Below are positions 7,624-16,473 of a stretch of DNA of 64,000 nucleotides, one piece after another. Position 1 is the first letter of the stretch; each line of letters begins with the position of its first letter. The notes below the pieces were generated by a model. That model made no database searches, was not told where the DNA came from, and saw only the letters and a program-made list of their open reading frames with translations. The position numbers and the translations under genes were made by a program. Source of the stretch: Polaromonas sp. C04 (GTDB taxonomy: Bacteria > Pseudomonadota > Gammaproteobacteria > Burkholderiales > Burkholderiaceae_C); assembly GCF_002002705.1 (NCBI RefSeq), contig NZ_MUNS01000041.1, positions 434,001 to 498,000 on the forward strand. The letters run 5' to 3'.

Positions 7624-8702
7624 CGCTGCTCGATCTTGTCGACGATCAGGTCCACGTAGTTCTGCTCATCCAGATTCAGGCGCACGCGCACCGGCAGGTA
7701 TTGCAGGCTCGGCGCAAACCACATCTCCACCATGATGGTGCCGCGCGGACTGCCCGGCGGGCGCGGCTTGATGTGAAAGGCCTGCACCGGGCCGAGCCGC
7801 GGGGTGGGTACCGTGACTTCTTCGGGCACGTCGTAGGTCCACAGGTCCACGCCGCCGGGGCGCGCCAGCCACACGTCGAACGAGTGGCCCACCTGCAGCG
7901 CGGTCTGCCCGGTGTTGAACTGCCAGGCGAGCTCGACGAACTGGCTGATCGTGTCCTGCACCCCTTGCGGGCGCGCCACCTGGTTGCCATTGGGCAGCAC
8001 GATGCTGTGCTCGTCCAGCACGATGCTGCGGCGCCGGCTGCGCACCAGCTCCTCATAGACGCGCGGAAACAGGCCCGGCGGCGTGATGCTGCCCTGGCTG
8101 GTCATGCTCATGCTGAGCAGCCAGCCGATGTTGACCTCGATGCGGGACTGGTACTGGTCGCCCTGGCGTTGCCACAGCACCTGGGCGTCGCCGTGCAGCG
8201 CGCCGCGGTAGTTGCCGCTGAGACGATAGGTCAGGCGCGTGTCGTCGGGCCAGATGTCCAGGTAGTTCGTGGTGGCATGGGGGTTGGCGCTGTCGTCCAG
8301 CGGCGTGACGCTGTCGGTGCCGGCCTGGATGGATGCCGGCGCTTCGGGGGCGCTGGCGGCCGCGGTGGCGGCGCTGCTCGTCGCCTCGGGCGCGGAGGCG
8401 GTGGGCTCCGGCGGCGCCGCGGAGGCGGGTGGCTGTGGTGGCGCGGCGGCTTCGATTGCTATTGATTTAGTAGCTTTATGTGCGCGTGTGGCATGGGCTG
8501 GCGCTGCTTTTCTCTCAAGAACGGGCGGCGGCGCCGGGGCCGTGGGCACGATCTCGCGCGTCAGCATCGGCGCGGCCATGGGCCGCAGCACCGAGGTCTC
8601 CTGCCAATGGGCGGCCAGCCAGGCCAACACGGCCCAGTGCGCCAGCAACACGACCAGCGTCAGCGCGGCAACCGTGCGGCCTAATCCTGGGATGCGAGCC
8701 AC
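7620..8702 (-). CDS. DUF3108 domain protein, membrane-anchored periplasmic
   Basis: The frame is open far upstream inside the M61 gene. The best start is the GTG at 8700-8702 (reads VARIPGLGRTVAALTLVVLL), which gives about 360 residues and a 22-bp overlap with the upstream peptidase. A single N-terminal membrane segment is followed by a long Ala/Pro/Ser-rich linker and a DUF3108 C-terminal domain (from about LTYRLSGNYRGALHGDA to VDLIVDKIEQ). The function of DUF3108 is unknown; its beta-rich form and periplasmic placement suggest an envelope role. A repeat copy is embedded in the linker (8455-8520, reading KATKSIAIEAAA). Confidence 0.8.
   Translation of the reverse strand: MARIPGLGRTVAALTLVVLLAHWAVLAWLAAHWQETSVLRPMAAPMLTREIVPTAPAPPPVLERKAAPAHATRAHKATKSIAIEAAAPPQPPASAAPPEPTASAPEATSSAATAAASAPEAPASIQAGTDSVTPLDDSANPHATTNYLDIWPDDTRLTYRLSGNYRGALHGDAQVLWQRQGDQYQSRIEVNIGWLLSMSMTSQGSITPPGLFPRVYEELVRSRRRSIVLDEHSIVLPNGNQVARPQGVQDTISQFVELAWQFNTGQTALQVGHSFDVWLARPGGVDLWTYDVPEEVTVPTPRLGPVQAFHIKPRPPGSPRGTIMVEMWFAPSLQYLPVRVRLNLDEQNYVDLIVDKIEQR
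8455..8520. repeat. Two-stem repeat embedded in the DUF3108 coding sequence
   Basis: Stem B (GCTATTGATTTAGTAGC, 8458-8474) is followed about 20 nt later by the stem A remnant GGGCTGGC (8495-8502) and a TTTTCTCTCAAGA flank. The flank resembles the CAAGAGAAAA flank of the copies after ffh and purH. It lies in the low-complexity Ala/Pro linker, where an in-frame insertion would be tolerated. Confidence 0.65.
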
Positions 8703-10474
8703 GGCTTGGCCAGTGCGGCGTCGCGCAGGGCCAGACGCCACGTGGTGATGGCGGGGGGCAGGGCCAGCGCCAGCCGCAGCAGGCGCTTGTCGCGCGCGAT
8801 GATGACGGTCACTTTTCTGGAGCGCCCCGCGTACAGCAGCAGCTCGTCGAGCTTGCTCAGGCGCCAGCTGCTGGGCGAGGCTTTGGTGCCGACTTCGACG
8901 CCCAGCCATTCGTCGCCCGCAGCCAGACCGGCGCGCTCGGCCGCTCCGCCGCGCAGCACGGTCTTGACCTGGATGCCGTTGCTCTCGGCGACACGCAGGC
9001 CGAGTCGCTGCGCCAGCTGGGCCGGCTCGTCGAGCACGGCCACGCCGTGGCGCTCGAGCAAGTCCTGCAGCGGCAACTCGCGCGTGCCGTGCACCCACTG
9101 CGCGATCTCCTTCGAGAAGGAGCGCCCGCCCAGCTCCTGCAGCACCGCGGCGAAGTCGGCCTCGGTCATGGGGCCGGCCTGGCAGCGCTGCCACAGGGCG
9201 CGCATCACGTGGTCGAGCGTGGTGTGGCCCTCCAGGCGCAGCGTCAGGTCGAAACACAGCGCCACCAGCGCGCCCTTGGTGTAGTAGCTCACCGTGGCGT
9301 TGGGCGTGTTCTCGTCGACCCGGTAGTACTTGACCCAGGCGTCGAAACTGGCCTGCGCGACCGACTGCAGCGCGCGCCCCGGCGTCTGCTGCACCTGGTT
9401 GAGGGTCTTGTTCAGCAGGCGCAGGTAGCCGGCATCGTCGATCAGGCCGGCGCGGCGCAACAGCAGGTCGTCGTAGTAGCTGGTGAAGCCCTCGAAAAAC
9501 CACAGCAGCTGCGTGTAGTTTTCCTGCGTGTAGTCGTAGCGGGCGAACTCCTTCGGGCGCAGGCGCTTGACGTTCCAGGTGTGGAAGTATTCGTGGCTGA
9601 TCAGACCCTGCAGCGTCGTGTAGCCCTCGGGCGGTTTTTTCTCGCCGAGCCGCGGCAGGTCCCGGCGGTTGCAGATCAGCGCCGTGCTGGTGCGATGTTC
9701 CAGCCCGCCGTAGCCATCGTCCACGGCGTTCAGCATGAACAGGTAGTTTTTGTGCGGCGCCCGGGCTCTGGCGCGGGCGCCCGCGCCAAAGGCGCCATGC
9801 CAGAAGCGGATTTCGGCCTCGCAGATTTTCTGCGCGTCCGCCAGCAGCCGTTCGAAGTCGAACGAGGGCGGCGCGCCGGCCACGACAAAGCGGTGCGGCA
9901 CGCCGCCGGCCACGAAGGTGCCGCTCAAGAACGTGCCCATTTCCACCGGACAGTCCACCAGTTCGTCGTAACTGGCCGCGAGGTAGTGGCCGAACCCCTT
10001 TTTATCAATTTTTTGGGCTGTAGCCGGCGTAACCACCTGCCAGTGCGCTATGGATTGACTGGCAACCAGCTCCAGTCCGTGCGGCCGATCCTCGTGCCCC
10101 TCGACGCGCAGGCACAGGCTGGTGCCGTTGAAAAAGCCGCGTGCGGCATCCAGCCACGCGGTACGCACCGAAGGGTCCAGCGCATACACCTCGTAGCTCA
10201 GCACCAGCGGTTGGGCCGGCAGGCATTCCACCTCCCAGCTGCATTTGTCGAGTTGGCGCAGCGGGGCAGCCCTGGTGCCCTGACGCGCCTGCAGGTTCTG
10301 CAGGTTCTTGGAGAATTCGCGCACCAGGTAGCTGCCCGGGATCCACACCGGCAACGCCACGCGCTGCTGTGCGGCGGGCTCGGCAATGGTCAGCGTGACG
10401 CGGTACAGGTGTGCGTGCAGGTCGGCCACCTCCACGCGGTAGTGCAGGGGCGGAACCATCAAGCGGGACTTCAA
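8681..10474 (-). CDS. M61-family glycyl aminopeptidase with C-terminal PDZ domain
   Basis: This 597-residue metallopeptidase has an N-terminal all-beta M61 domain, the zinc motif LISHEYFHTWNVKRLRP (HExxH) near residue 290, and a PDZ-like domain near residues 490-560 (LRVAESNGIQVKTVLRGGAAERAGLAAGDEWLGV). The family releases N-terminal glycine or other small residues from peptides; the exact substrate cannot be told from sequence. I see no signal peptide, so it may be cytoplasmic. The start is MKSRLMVPPLHYRV at 10474; a second Met lies 5 codons later. A nearly full repeat copy lies inside the gene at 10005-10066. Confidence 0.92.
   Translation of the reverse strand: MKSRLMVPPLHYRVEVADLHAHLYRVTLTIAEPAAQQRVALPVWIPGSYLVREFSKNLQNLQARQGTRAAPLRQLDKCSWEVECLPAQPLVLSYEVYALDPSVRTAWLDAARGFFNGTSLCLRVEGHEDRPHGLELVASQSIAHWQVVTPATAQKIDKKGFGHYLAASYDELVDCPVEMGTFLSGTFVAGGVPHRFVVAGAPPSFDFERLLADAQKICEAEIRFWHGAFGAGARARARAPHKNYLFMLNAVDDGYGGLEHRTSTALICNRRDLPRLGEKKPPEGYTTLQGLISHEYFHTWNVKRLRPKEFARYDYTQENYTQLLWFFEGFTSYYDDLLLRRAGLIDDAGYLRLLNKTLNQVQQTPGRALQSVAQASFDAWVKYYRVDENTPNATVSYYTKGALVALCFDLTLRLEGHTTLDHVMRALWQRCQAGPMTEADFAAVLQELGGRSFSKEIAQWVHGTRELPLQDLLERHGVAVLDEPAQLAQRLGLRVAESNGIQVKTVLRGGAAERAGLAAGDEWLGVEVGTKASPSSWRLSKLDELLLYAGRSRKVTVIIARDKRLLRLALALPPAITTWRLALRDAALAKPWLASQD
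10005..10066. repeat. Two-stem repeat embedded in the M61 peptidase gene
   Basis: TTTTTTGGGCTGTAGCC (10009-10025) gives an intact stem A with an AT-rich left flank. GCTAT of stem B follows at 10047-10051, at the usual 20-odd nt spacing, with a decayed partner. On the coding strand it reads about SQSIAHWQVVTPATAQKIDKK (near residue 140-160), a stretch that keeps the frame open. Confidence 0.65.
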
Positions 10475-10492
10475 GATGCGCGGCCGATGGGT

Positions 10493-11221
10493 CTATTTGG
10501 CGGCGGCCAGCTGCTTTTCGACCTGCTGCGCGTCGATGTAACCCGGCACGCGTGAGCCGTCGGTGAAGAACAGGGTCGGCGTGCCGGTGATCTTGTAGCG
10601 GGTCGCGAACGCCAGGTTGCGCGTCAGCGCCGTGGTGTCACACGTGGCGGCCGGCGGTGCGGCGTCCTTCAGCATCAGGTCCTGCCAGGCCTTGGCGCGG
10701 TCCTTGGCGCACCACACGTTCTTCGACTTTTCGGGCGAGTCGTGCCCCAGGATGGGCAGCAGGAACATGTGGATGGTGACGTTGTTGACGGATTGCAGGT
10801 CGCGCTCGAAGTGCTTGCAGTAGGGACAGTTGGGGTCTTCGAACACCGCCAGCTTGCGCTTGCCGTTGCCGCGCACCACGGTGAAGGCGTCCTTCAGCGG
10901 CAGGGCGGCGAAGTCCACCGCCGTGAGTTTGTCCACGCGTTCTTCGGTCAGGTTGCGGCGCAGCTTGGTGTCGATCAGGGCGCCCTGGATCAGGTAGTTG
11001 CCCTCCGAGTCGGTGTACAGGATGTCGGAGCCGTTCACGCGCAGCTCGTACAGGCCGGGCATGCCGGTTTTGCTGACCTCATCGATCTTCGGCATTTGCG
11101 GCACGCGCTCGGCCAGGTTCTTGCGAATCACCGCCTCCTGGGCGCTGGCGCCCAGGCAGCTCGTCAAGGCGGCCACCGCGAGCACCGTGTGCAGCAGGGT
11201 TTTCAGTAATTTCGTCATCAT
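10493..11221 (-). CDS. dsbC: Thiol:disulfide isomerase DsbC
   Basis: This periplasmic disulfide isomerase has about 242 residues. The signal peptide is TKLLKTLLHTVLAVAALTSC...ASA. A dimerisation domain follows (LYELRVNGSDILYTDSEGNYLIQGALID), then the thioredoxin domain with active site FEDPNCPYCKHFERDL near residue 127 and cis-proline GTPTLFFTDG near 220. DsbC corrects wrong disulfides and is kept reduced by DsbD. The frame extends to a TTG at 11239, but the ATG at 11221 has better spacing from a GGAA element. It lies between the M61 peptidase and the UbiH-like gene on the same strand. Confidence 0.93.
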   Translation of the reverse strand: MMTKLLKTLLHTVLAVAALTSCLGASAQEAVIRKNLAERVPQMPKIDEVSKTGMPGLYELRVNGSDILYTDSEGNYLIQGALIDTKLRRNLTEERVDKLTAVDFAALPLKDAFTVVRGNGKRKLAVFEDPNCPYCKHFERDLQSVNNVTIHMFLLPILGHDSPEKSKNVWCAKDRAKAWQDLMLKDAAPPAATCDTTALTRNLAFATRYKITGTPTLFFTDGSRVPGYIDAQQVEKQLAAAK

Positions 11222-11266
11222 GGTTCCGGTTGTTTTCAATTCCTGCCGTGGCGGCGGCGATTTGGT

Positions 11267-12391
11267 TCAAGTCCGGCGCAGCCCCATCGCCTGCCGTGCC
11301 AGCCAGGTCTTCAGCGGCCCGCTGTGTTCAAACCCGTTCATGCCCCAGTTGCGCAAGGCCTGCAAGGGCCCCGCGCCGCGTGCAAACAACTGCTGCAGGC
11401 CGTCGGTGGCCAGCCCCATCGAGAGCACCTCGGCCTTGCGCGCGCGCTCATAGCGGCGCAGCAGCCGCAGGTCGCCCACGCTGCGCCAGTAGTCGCGCGC
11501 GTGCAGCACGCCGGCCAACTCCGCCGCATCGGCCAGGCCCAGATTCAGCCCTTGCCCGGCCAGCGGATGCACCGTGTGGGCGGCGTCCCCGGCCAGCGCC
11601 CAGCTTTTCCCTGCGTGCGTGCCGACCCAGCGAACGGCTCGCGCCAGTTGCAGCGGCCAGGCGGCGCGCTCGCTGTCCAGCGTCAGCGTGCCCAGGGCGT
11701 TATGGCTGGCGACGCCGAGCTGCCGTGCAAATTCTTCGGGGCTCAGGGCCAGCAACTGCGCCGCACGCTCCTGAGGGACAGACCACACAATCGCCACCGA
11801 GTTCCCCTGGTCACCGCCCAGCGGCAGGAAAGCCAGGATCTCGTTGTTCGCAAACCACTGGCGCGCGATCTGGCCGTGCGGCTTTTCACAAACCAGCCGG
11901 GCCGCAATGGCCCGCTGCGGATACGGTGTGACGTCAAAATCGATGCCGAATTCCGCGCGCGCGCTGCTGGCGCGGCCCTCGCAGATCACGGTCAGTGCGG
12001 CGCTCTGCGGCGCGTCCACGACCTCGACCAGCGGCTGATAGCGCACCGCCTCGGCCAATTGGGCCTCGAGGGCGGGCACATCGACAATCCAGGCCAGCGC
12101 CGGCACGCCCTGCGCGGCGGCGCTGAAGTTGACCTCGCCGCCGTCATCGCCGCACACCTGCATGCCCAGCACCGCGGTGGCGAAGGCATCAATGGGCCAG
12201 CCGCGCAGTGATTCGAGCAGTGCGCGCGCCGCGGCGTTGAGCGCATAGGCGCGCACATCGGCGGCGGCTGCGGCCGGCGCCGTGGGCCCGGCCACCAGCG
12301 CCACGCGCAGCCGGTCGCGCGCCAGCAGCAAGGCGAGCGTGCGGCCCACCACGCCGGCGCCGCGAATACACACATCAAAGGGTTGAGCCAT
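11267..12391 (-). CDS. UbiH/UbiF-type FAD-dependent ubiquinone-biosynthesis hydroxylase
   Basis: This 374-residue flavoprotein monooxygenase of the UbiH/COQ6 group has the N-terminal FAD motif CIRGAGVVGRTLALLLARD and the second FAD motif WALAGDAAHTVHPLAGQGLNLGLADAAEL near residue 265-293. Members hydroxylate the ubiquinone ring at C5, C6 or C1; motifs alone do not settle which position, so no symbol is assigned. The DG motif found in many hydroxylases is weak here. It is divergent from the MOSC gene with about 58 bp between starts. Confidence 0.88.
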   Translation of the reverse strand: MAQPFDVCIRGAGVVGRTLALLLARDRLRVALVAGPTAPAAAAADVRAYALNAAARALLESLRGWPIDAFATAVLGMQVCGDDGGEVNFSAAAQGVPALAWIVDVPALEAQLAEAVRYQPLVEVVDAPQSAALTVICEGRASSARAEFGIDFDVTPYPQRAIAARLVCEKPHGQIARQWFANNEILAFLPLGGDQGNSVAIVWSVPQERAAQLLALSPEEFARQLGVASHNALGTLTLDSERAAWPLQLARAVRWVGTHAGKSWALAGDAAHTVHPLAGQGLNLGLADAAELAGVLHARDYWRSVGDLRLLRRYERARKAEVLSMGLATDGLQQLFARGAGPLQALRNWGMNGFEHSGPLKTWLARQAMGLRRT

Positions 12392-12449
12392 AAGCCCACA
12401 ATTGTAGGAGGCGGGGCAAAATCGGAGCTTTCGTTGAAAGGATGACCCC

Positions 12450-13316
12450 GTGACCTCTTCCAGCCCCGACGTGACGGGCCGTATTGCGCGGCTGTTCCTC
12501 TACCCGATCAAATCGTGCGCCGGCATCGAGGTGCAAGAGGCCCTGCTGCTGGAAACCGGGCTGGAGTGGGACCGCGCCTGGATGGTGGTGGACGAGGCCG
12601 GCGACTTCGTGACGCAGCGCACGCTGGCGCGCATGGCGCTGATCCGCCCGCAGCTCAAGACCTCCGAGATGGTGCTGCGCGCGCCCGGCATGCTGGCCCT
12701 GCATGTGGCGCTGGACGCCGTGGAGCAGCCCGCGCGCGTGCGGGTCTGGGACGACGTGGTGGACGCCTGGGACATGGGTGCGCTGGCGGCCCAGTGGTTC
12801 AGCGACTTTCTGGGCCAGAAGCTGCGGCTGGTGCGCTTCGATCCCGATGTGCAGCGCCTGTCCAGCCTGAAGTGGACCGGCGGCGTCGAGGCGCCGGTCC
12901 AGTTCAATGACGGATTTGCGCTGCTGGTGACCAGCGACGCGGCGCTGGACGATCTCAACACGCGCCTGGCGGCGGGCGGCCACGCGCCGGTGGGCATGGA
13001 GCGCTTTCGCCCCAACGTCGTGCTGTCGGGCGTGCAGGCGCACGACGAAGACCATCTGGACACCCTGCACGTGGCGACCGAGCCCGGCCCGGCGCAGCTC
13101 AAGCCCGTCAAGCCCTGCGTGCGCTGCCCGATTCCCAATGTCGACCCCGCCAGCGGCATCCCCAGCCCCGAAGTCGGCGACACCTTGCAGACCTACCGGC
13201 AGGACGCGCGCATGAACGGCGGCATCACCTTCGGCATGAATGCCATCGTGCTGGCCGGTGCCGGCCAGCTGCTGCGCGTCGGCCAGAGCGTGGCGGCGGA
13301 CTACGTTTTCGACTGA
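12450..13316 (+). CDS. MOSC-domain protein (YcbX-like)
   Basis: This 288-residue protein has an N-terminal MOSC beta-barrel (VTGRIARLFLYPIKSCAGIEVQEALLLETGLEWDRAWMVVD) and a C-terminal MOSC domain with the conserved cysteine segment LKPVKPCVRCPIPNVDPASG near residue 217. YcbX-type proteins carry molybdenum cofactor and reduce N-hydroxylated compounds such as N-hydroxylated bases. It lacks the C-terminal ferredoxin domain of E. coli YcbX, so it would need a separate electron donor. The GTG start at 12450 has a GAAAGG ribosome site 8 nt upstream. Confidence 0.88.
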   Translation: MTSSSPDVTGRIARLFLYPIKSCAGIEVQEALLLETGLEWDRAWMVVDEAGDFVTQRTLARMALIRPQLKTSEMVLRAPGMLALHVALDAVEQPARVRVWDDVVDAWDMGALAAQWFSDFLGQKLRLVRFDPDVQRLSSLKWTGGVEAPVQFNDGFALLVTSDAALDDLNTRLAAGGHAPVGMERFRPNVVLSGVQAHDEDHLDTLHVATEPGPAQLKPVKPCVRCPIPNVDPASGIPSPEVGDTLQTYRQDARMNGGITFGMNAIVLAGAGQLLRVGQSVAADYVFD

Positions 13317-13388
13317 CAGCGCCAAACCGGGCCGGCGCCTGCGTCGCTTGGGTCGCTTACACTTGGCCCCTGATTTTTGGGGTTTGTT

Positions 13389-14480
13389 ATGAGTCTGAAG
13401 TGCGGCATTGTGGGCCTGCCCAACGTGGGGAAATCCACCCTGTTCAATGCCTTGACCAAGGCCGGCATCGCGGCCGAGAACTATCCTTTTTGCACCATCG
13501 AGCCGAACGTGGGCATCGTGGAGCTGCCGGACCCGCGGCTAAGCCAGCTGGCCGCGATCGTGCAGCCCGAGCGAATCGTGCCCGCCATCGTCGAATTTGT
13601 CGACATCGCCGGTCTGGTGGCCGGCGCCAGCAAGGGCGAGGGCCTGGGCAACCAGTTCCTGGCGCATATCCGCGAGACCGACGCCACCGTCAACGTGGTG
13701 CGCTGCTTCGAGGACGAGAACGTGATCCACGTCGCCGGCAAGGTGGACCCGATCTCCGACATCGAAATCATCCAGACCGAGCTGTGCCTGGCCGACCTGT
13801 CGTCGGTCGAGAAGGCGCTGCACCGCCACACCAAGACGGCGCGCTCGGGCGACAAGGAGGCGATCAAGCTGGTGGCCCTGCTGGAGCAGTGCCAGGCCGC
13901 GCTGAACCAGGGCCAGCCGGTGCGCACGCTGAACTTCAACAAGGAAGACCAGCCGCTGATCAAGCAGCTGTTCCTGATCACGGCCAAGCCCGCAATGTTC
14001 GTGGCCAACGTGGCCGAGGACGGTTTCGAGAACAACCCGTTCCTGGACCGGCTGCGCGAGTACGCGGCCAAGCAAAACGCGCCCGTGGTGGCGATCTGCG
14101 CCAAGATGGAAGCCGAAATGGCCGATATGGAGGAGGAGGACAAGCAGATGTTCCTGGCCGAACTCGGCCAGAGCGAACCGGGCCTGAATCGCCTGATCCG
14201 TGCGGCCTTCAAGCTGCTGGGCCTGCAAACCTACTTCACCGCGGGCGTCAAGGAAGTGCGCGCCTGGACCATCCACGTCGGCGACACCGGCCCGCAGGCG
14301 GCCGGCGTGATCCACACCGATTTTGAGCGCGGCTACATCCGCGCCCAGACCATTGCGTTCGACGACTTCATCGCCTACAAGGGCGAGCAGGGCGCGAAAG
14401 ACGCGGGCAAGATGCGCTCGGAAGGCAAGGAGTACGTTGTCCGGGACGGCGACGTGATGAACTTCCTCTTCAGTTCCTGA
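13389..14480 (+). CDS. ychF: Redox-responsive ATPase YchF (Obg family)
   Basis: This 363-residue protein starts [26 protein letters not shown], the P-loop of Obg-like ATPases. Other motifs are the switch region [23 protein letters not shown] near residue 66, a coiled-coil insert and the C-terminal TGS domain ([34 protein letters not shown]). YchF prefers ATP to GTP and affects translation and the oxidative stress response. The frame extends upstream to a TTG at 13377; the ATG at 13389 is preferred because it matches the family start. A repeat copy follows the stop. Confidence 0.97.
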   Translation: MSLKCGIVGLPNVGKSTLFNALTKAGIAAENYPFCTIEPNVGIVELPDPRLSQLAAIVQPERIVPAIVEFVDIAGLVAGASKGEGLGNQFLAHIRETDATVNVVRCFEDENVIHVAGKVDPISDIEIIQTELCLADLSSVEKALHRHTKTARSGDKEAIKLVALLEQCQAALNQGQPVRTLNFNKEDQPLIKQLFLITAKPAMFVANVAEDGFENNPFLDRLREYAAKQNAPVVAICAKMEAEMADMEEEDKQMFLAELGQSEPGLNRLIRAAFKLLGLQTYFTAGVKEVRAWTIHVGDTGPQAAGVIHTDFERGYIRAQTIAFDDFIAYKGEQGAKDAGKMRSEGKEYVVRDGDVMNFLFSS

Positions 14481-14545
14481 GATTTACAGGAAATAGGACT
14501 GTAGCCCTTGATTGGCGTTGGCTGGTAGCTATGTATCTGGTAGGA
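14480..14545. repeat. Two-stem repeat, degenerate copy between ychF and yqaA
   Basis: The left flank GATTTACAGGAAATA is followed by GGACTGTAGCCC (14495-14506, stem A with one change) and, after about 20 nt, by GTAGCTATGTATC (decayed stem B). It lies between convergent genes, starting directly at the ychF stop. Confidence 0.65.
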
Positions 14546-14559
14546 ATACCGGCACCCTT

Positions 14560-15042
14560 TCAAAACGTGAACCGCCCCGGGAACACCCAGACCAGCGCCG
14601 CCGTCATCGCGACGTAGCGCAGGAACTTGCCCACCGCCATCCAGCCCACACAGGGCCAGAACGGCAGCTTGAGCCAGCCGGCGACGGCGCACAGCGGGTC
14701 GCCGATGCCGGGCAGCCAGGACAGGAGGCAGGCGATGGGGCCGAGTTTTTCGAGCCAGTTCAGGGCCTTCAAATGCGTCGGCGAATGGCGGTATTTGTCC
14801 AGCACCTGGTGTGCGCCGTAACCCATCCACCAGTCGAGCGCGCCGCCCAGCGTGTTGCCCGCCGTGGCGACCGCAATGGTCGGCCAGTACAGCTCGGGGT
14901 TGAGCTTGATCAGTCCGAACACCACCGGCTCGGAGGCCAGCGGCAGCAGCGTGGCGGAAACGAACGACACCACGAAGACCGTGCTGAGGCCCAGTTGGGG
15001 CAGCGCCAGCAGCGTGAGCAGGTGTTGGATCCAGGCTTCCAT
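14560..15042 (-). CDS. yqaA: YqaA-family DedA-like membrane protein
   Basis: The ATG at 15040-15042 (MEAWIQHLLTLLALPQLGLS) gives a 160-residue inner-membrane protein; the open frame further upstream is not coding in style. The motif LSTVFVVSFVSATLLPLASEPVVFGLIKLNPELYW is followed by GNTLGGALDWWMGYGA, typical of YqaA/SNARE-associated (VTT) proteins. Several hydrophobic segments follow, ending LRYVAMTAALVWVFPGRFTF. The family is related to DedA flippase-like proteins, but its substrate is unknown. It is convergent with ychF and divergent from dusB. Confidence 0.88.
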   Translation of the reverse strand: MEAWIQHLLTLLALPQLGLSTVFVVSFVSATLLPLASEPVVFGLIKLNPELYWPTIAVATAGNTLGGALDWWMGYGAHQVLDKYRHSPTHLKALNWLEKLGPIACLLSWLPGIGDPLCAVAGWLKLPFWPCVGWMAVGKFLRYVAMTAALVWVFPGRFTF

Positions 15043-15179
15043 GGGTGCCACGAGTATAGGCAGACCGCAGGGTGGAAATTCCGGGCGCAATTTCAATTGC
15101 TGAAATTTTGGGCGACTACAATGACAGACCCCGCCCTCCGCCCCTTTTTTCAGCAACGCGTTTGCGCCTTCACCGCCCC

Positions 15180-16256
15180 ATGAACATCGGTCCATTCACC
15201 CTGGCGAACAACCTGTTCGTCGCCCCGATGGCGGGCGTGACCGACCGGCCGTTTCGCCAGCTCTGCAAGCGGCTCGGCGCCGGCTATGCGGTGAGCGAGA
15301 TGGTGACCTCGCGCCGCGATTTGTGGAACACGCTGAAGACCTCGCGCCGCGCCAACCACGAGGGCGAGCCGGGACCGATCGCCGTGCAGATTGCCGGCAC
15401 CGACGCGCCCATGATGGCCGAGGCCGCGGCCTACAACATCGACCGTGGCGCACAGATCATCGACATCAACATGGGCTGCCCGGCCAAGAAGGTCTGCAAC
15501 AAATGGGCCGGCTCGGCGCTGATGCAGGACGAGGCGCTGGCGCTGTCCATCGTGCAGGCCGTGGTGGCCGTGTGCGCACCGCGCCGTGTGCCGGTCACGC
15601 TCAAGATGCGCACCGGCTGGTGCCAGTCGCACAAGAACGCCGTCGTGCTGGCGCGCGCGGCGCAAGATGCCGGCGTGCAGATGGTCACGGTGCATGGCCG
15701 CACGCGCGAGCAGGGTTACAAGGGGCGCGCCGAGTACGACACGATTCGCCAGGTCAAGGCCGCGCTGCGCATTCCGGTGGTGGCCAACGGCGACATCGCC
15801 ACGCCCGAGCAGGCGCGGGACGTGCTGCGCGAGACCGGGGCCGACGCCGTGATGATCGGCCGCGCGGCGCAGGGCCAGCCCTGGATCTTTCGCGAGATCG
15901 CGCATTTTCTGGCGACCGGCGAGCATCTGGCGCCGCCGCTGGTGGCCGAGGTGCGGCGCCTGCTGCTGGACCATTTGCAGGACCACTACGCGCTGTACGG
16001 CGAGTTCAGCGGCGTGCGCACCGCGCGCAAGCACATCGGCTGGTACGTGCGCGCCCTGCCGGGCGGCGAAGCGTTTCGCGCACGCATGAACCGGCTGGAA
16101 AACTGCCAGGCGCAAAGCGCCGCGGTAGCCGATTTTTTTGACGAACTGGGTGCCGGCAGCGACCGGCTGCCGCGCGGCCTGGCCCGCGCACCCACGGACC
16201 TGGGCGAAGAACAAGAGCAACGAGGGGAACAAGGGTATGAGCAAGAAGCACATTGA
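15180..16256 (+). CDS. dusB: tRNA-dihydrouridine synthase B
   Basis: This 358-residue flavoenzyme reduces uridine in the D loop of tRNA (U17 in E. coli). The start MNIGPFTLANNLFVAPMAGVTDRPFRQL lies at the ATG at 15180; the frame's extension to 15072 has no family sequence. The catalytic cysteine is in DINMGCPAKKVCNKWAGSAL near residue 100, and FMN-binding segments include TVHGRTREQGYKGRAEYD and VVANGDIATPEQA. Its end overlaps fis by 20 bp, the classic dusB-fis arrangement. Confidence 0.97.
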   Translation: MNIGPFTLANNLFVAPMAGVTDRPFRQLCKRLGAGYAVSEMVTSRRDLWNTLKTSRRANHEGEPGPIAVQIAGTDAPMMAEAAAYNIDRGAQIIDINMGCPAKKVCNKWAGSALMQDEALALSIVQAVVAVCAPRRVPVTLKMRTGWCQSHKNAVVLARAAQDAGVQMVTVHGRTREQGYKGRAEYDTIRQVKAALRIPVVANGDIATPEQARDVLRETGADAVMIGRAAQGQPWIFREIAHFLATGEHLAPPLVAEVRRLLLDHLQDHYALYGEFSGVRTARKHIGWYVRALPGGEAFRARMNRLENCQAQSAAVADFFDELGAGSDRLPRGLARAPTDLGEEQEQRGEQGYEQEAH

Positions 16257-16473
16257 AGAGTGTGTGCGCGCCAGTCTGGAAGGCTACTTCAGGGACTTGC
16301 GCGGCACCGAGCCGGGCGGCATGTACGAGATGATGGTCAAGGTGGTGGAGCGCCCGCTGCTCGAAGTGGTGATGAACCAGGCCGACCACAACCAATCCAG
16401 GGCCGCCGAATGGCTGGGCCTGAACCGCAACACGCTGCGCAAGAAGCTGGTTGAACATAAGTTATTGAAATGA
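16237..16473 (+). CDS. fis: DNA-binding protein Fis
   Basis: This 78-residue nucleoid protein starts at the ATG at 16237 ([46 protein letters not shown]). The C-terminal helix-turn-helix [20 protein letters not shown] binds and bends DNA. The gene lies inside the end of dusB, with AGGGGAACAAGG as ribosome site. It is shorter than E. coli Fis (98 residues) because the N-terminal beta-hairpin region is reduced, which is usual in Betaproteobacteria. It overlaps purH by ATGA, so Fis and PurH levels are probably coupled. Confidence 0.95.
   Translation: MSKKHIEECVRASLEGYFRDLRGTEPGGMYEMMVKVVERPLLEVVMNQADHNQSRAAEWLGLNRNTLRKKLVEHKLLK

Noticed and set aside
7620-9503. Upstream extension of the DUF3108 frame to 627 residues
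   Set aside because: The extension runs antisense-frame-like through the M61 gene without DUF3108 sequence; the start near 8702 with a membrane anchor is better.
8480-10555. A 691-residue open frame opposite the M61 peptidase
   Set aside because: It has no recognisable motif and lies on the opposite strand of a clear peptidase gene; stop codons are rare by chance at this GC content.
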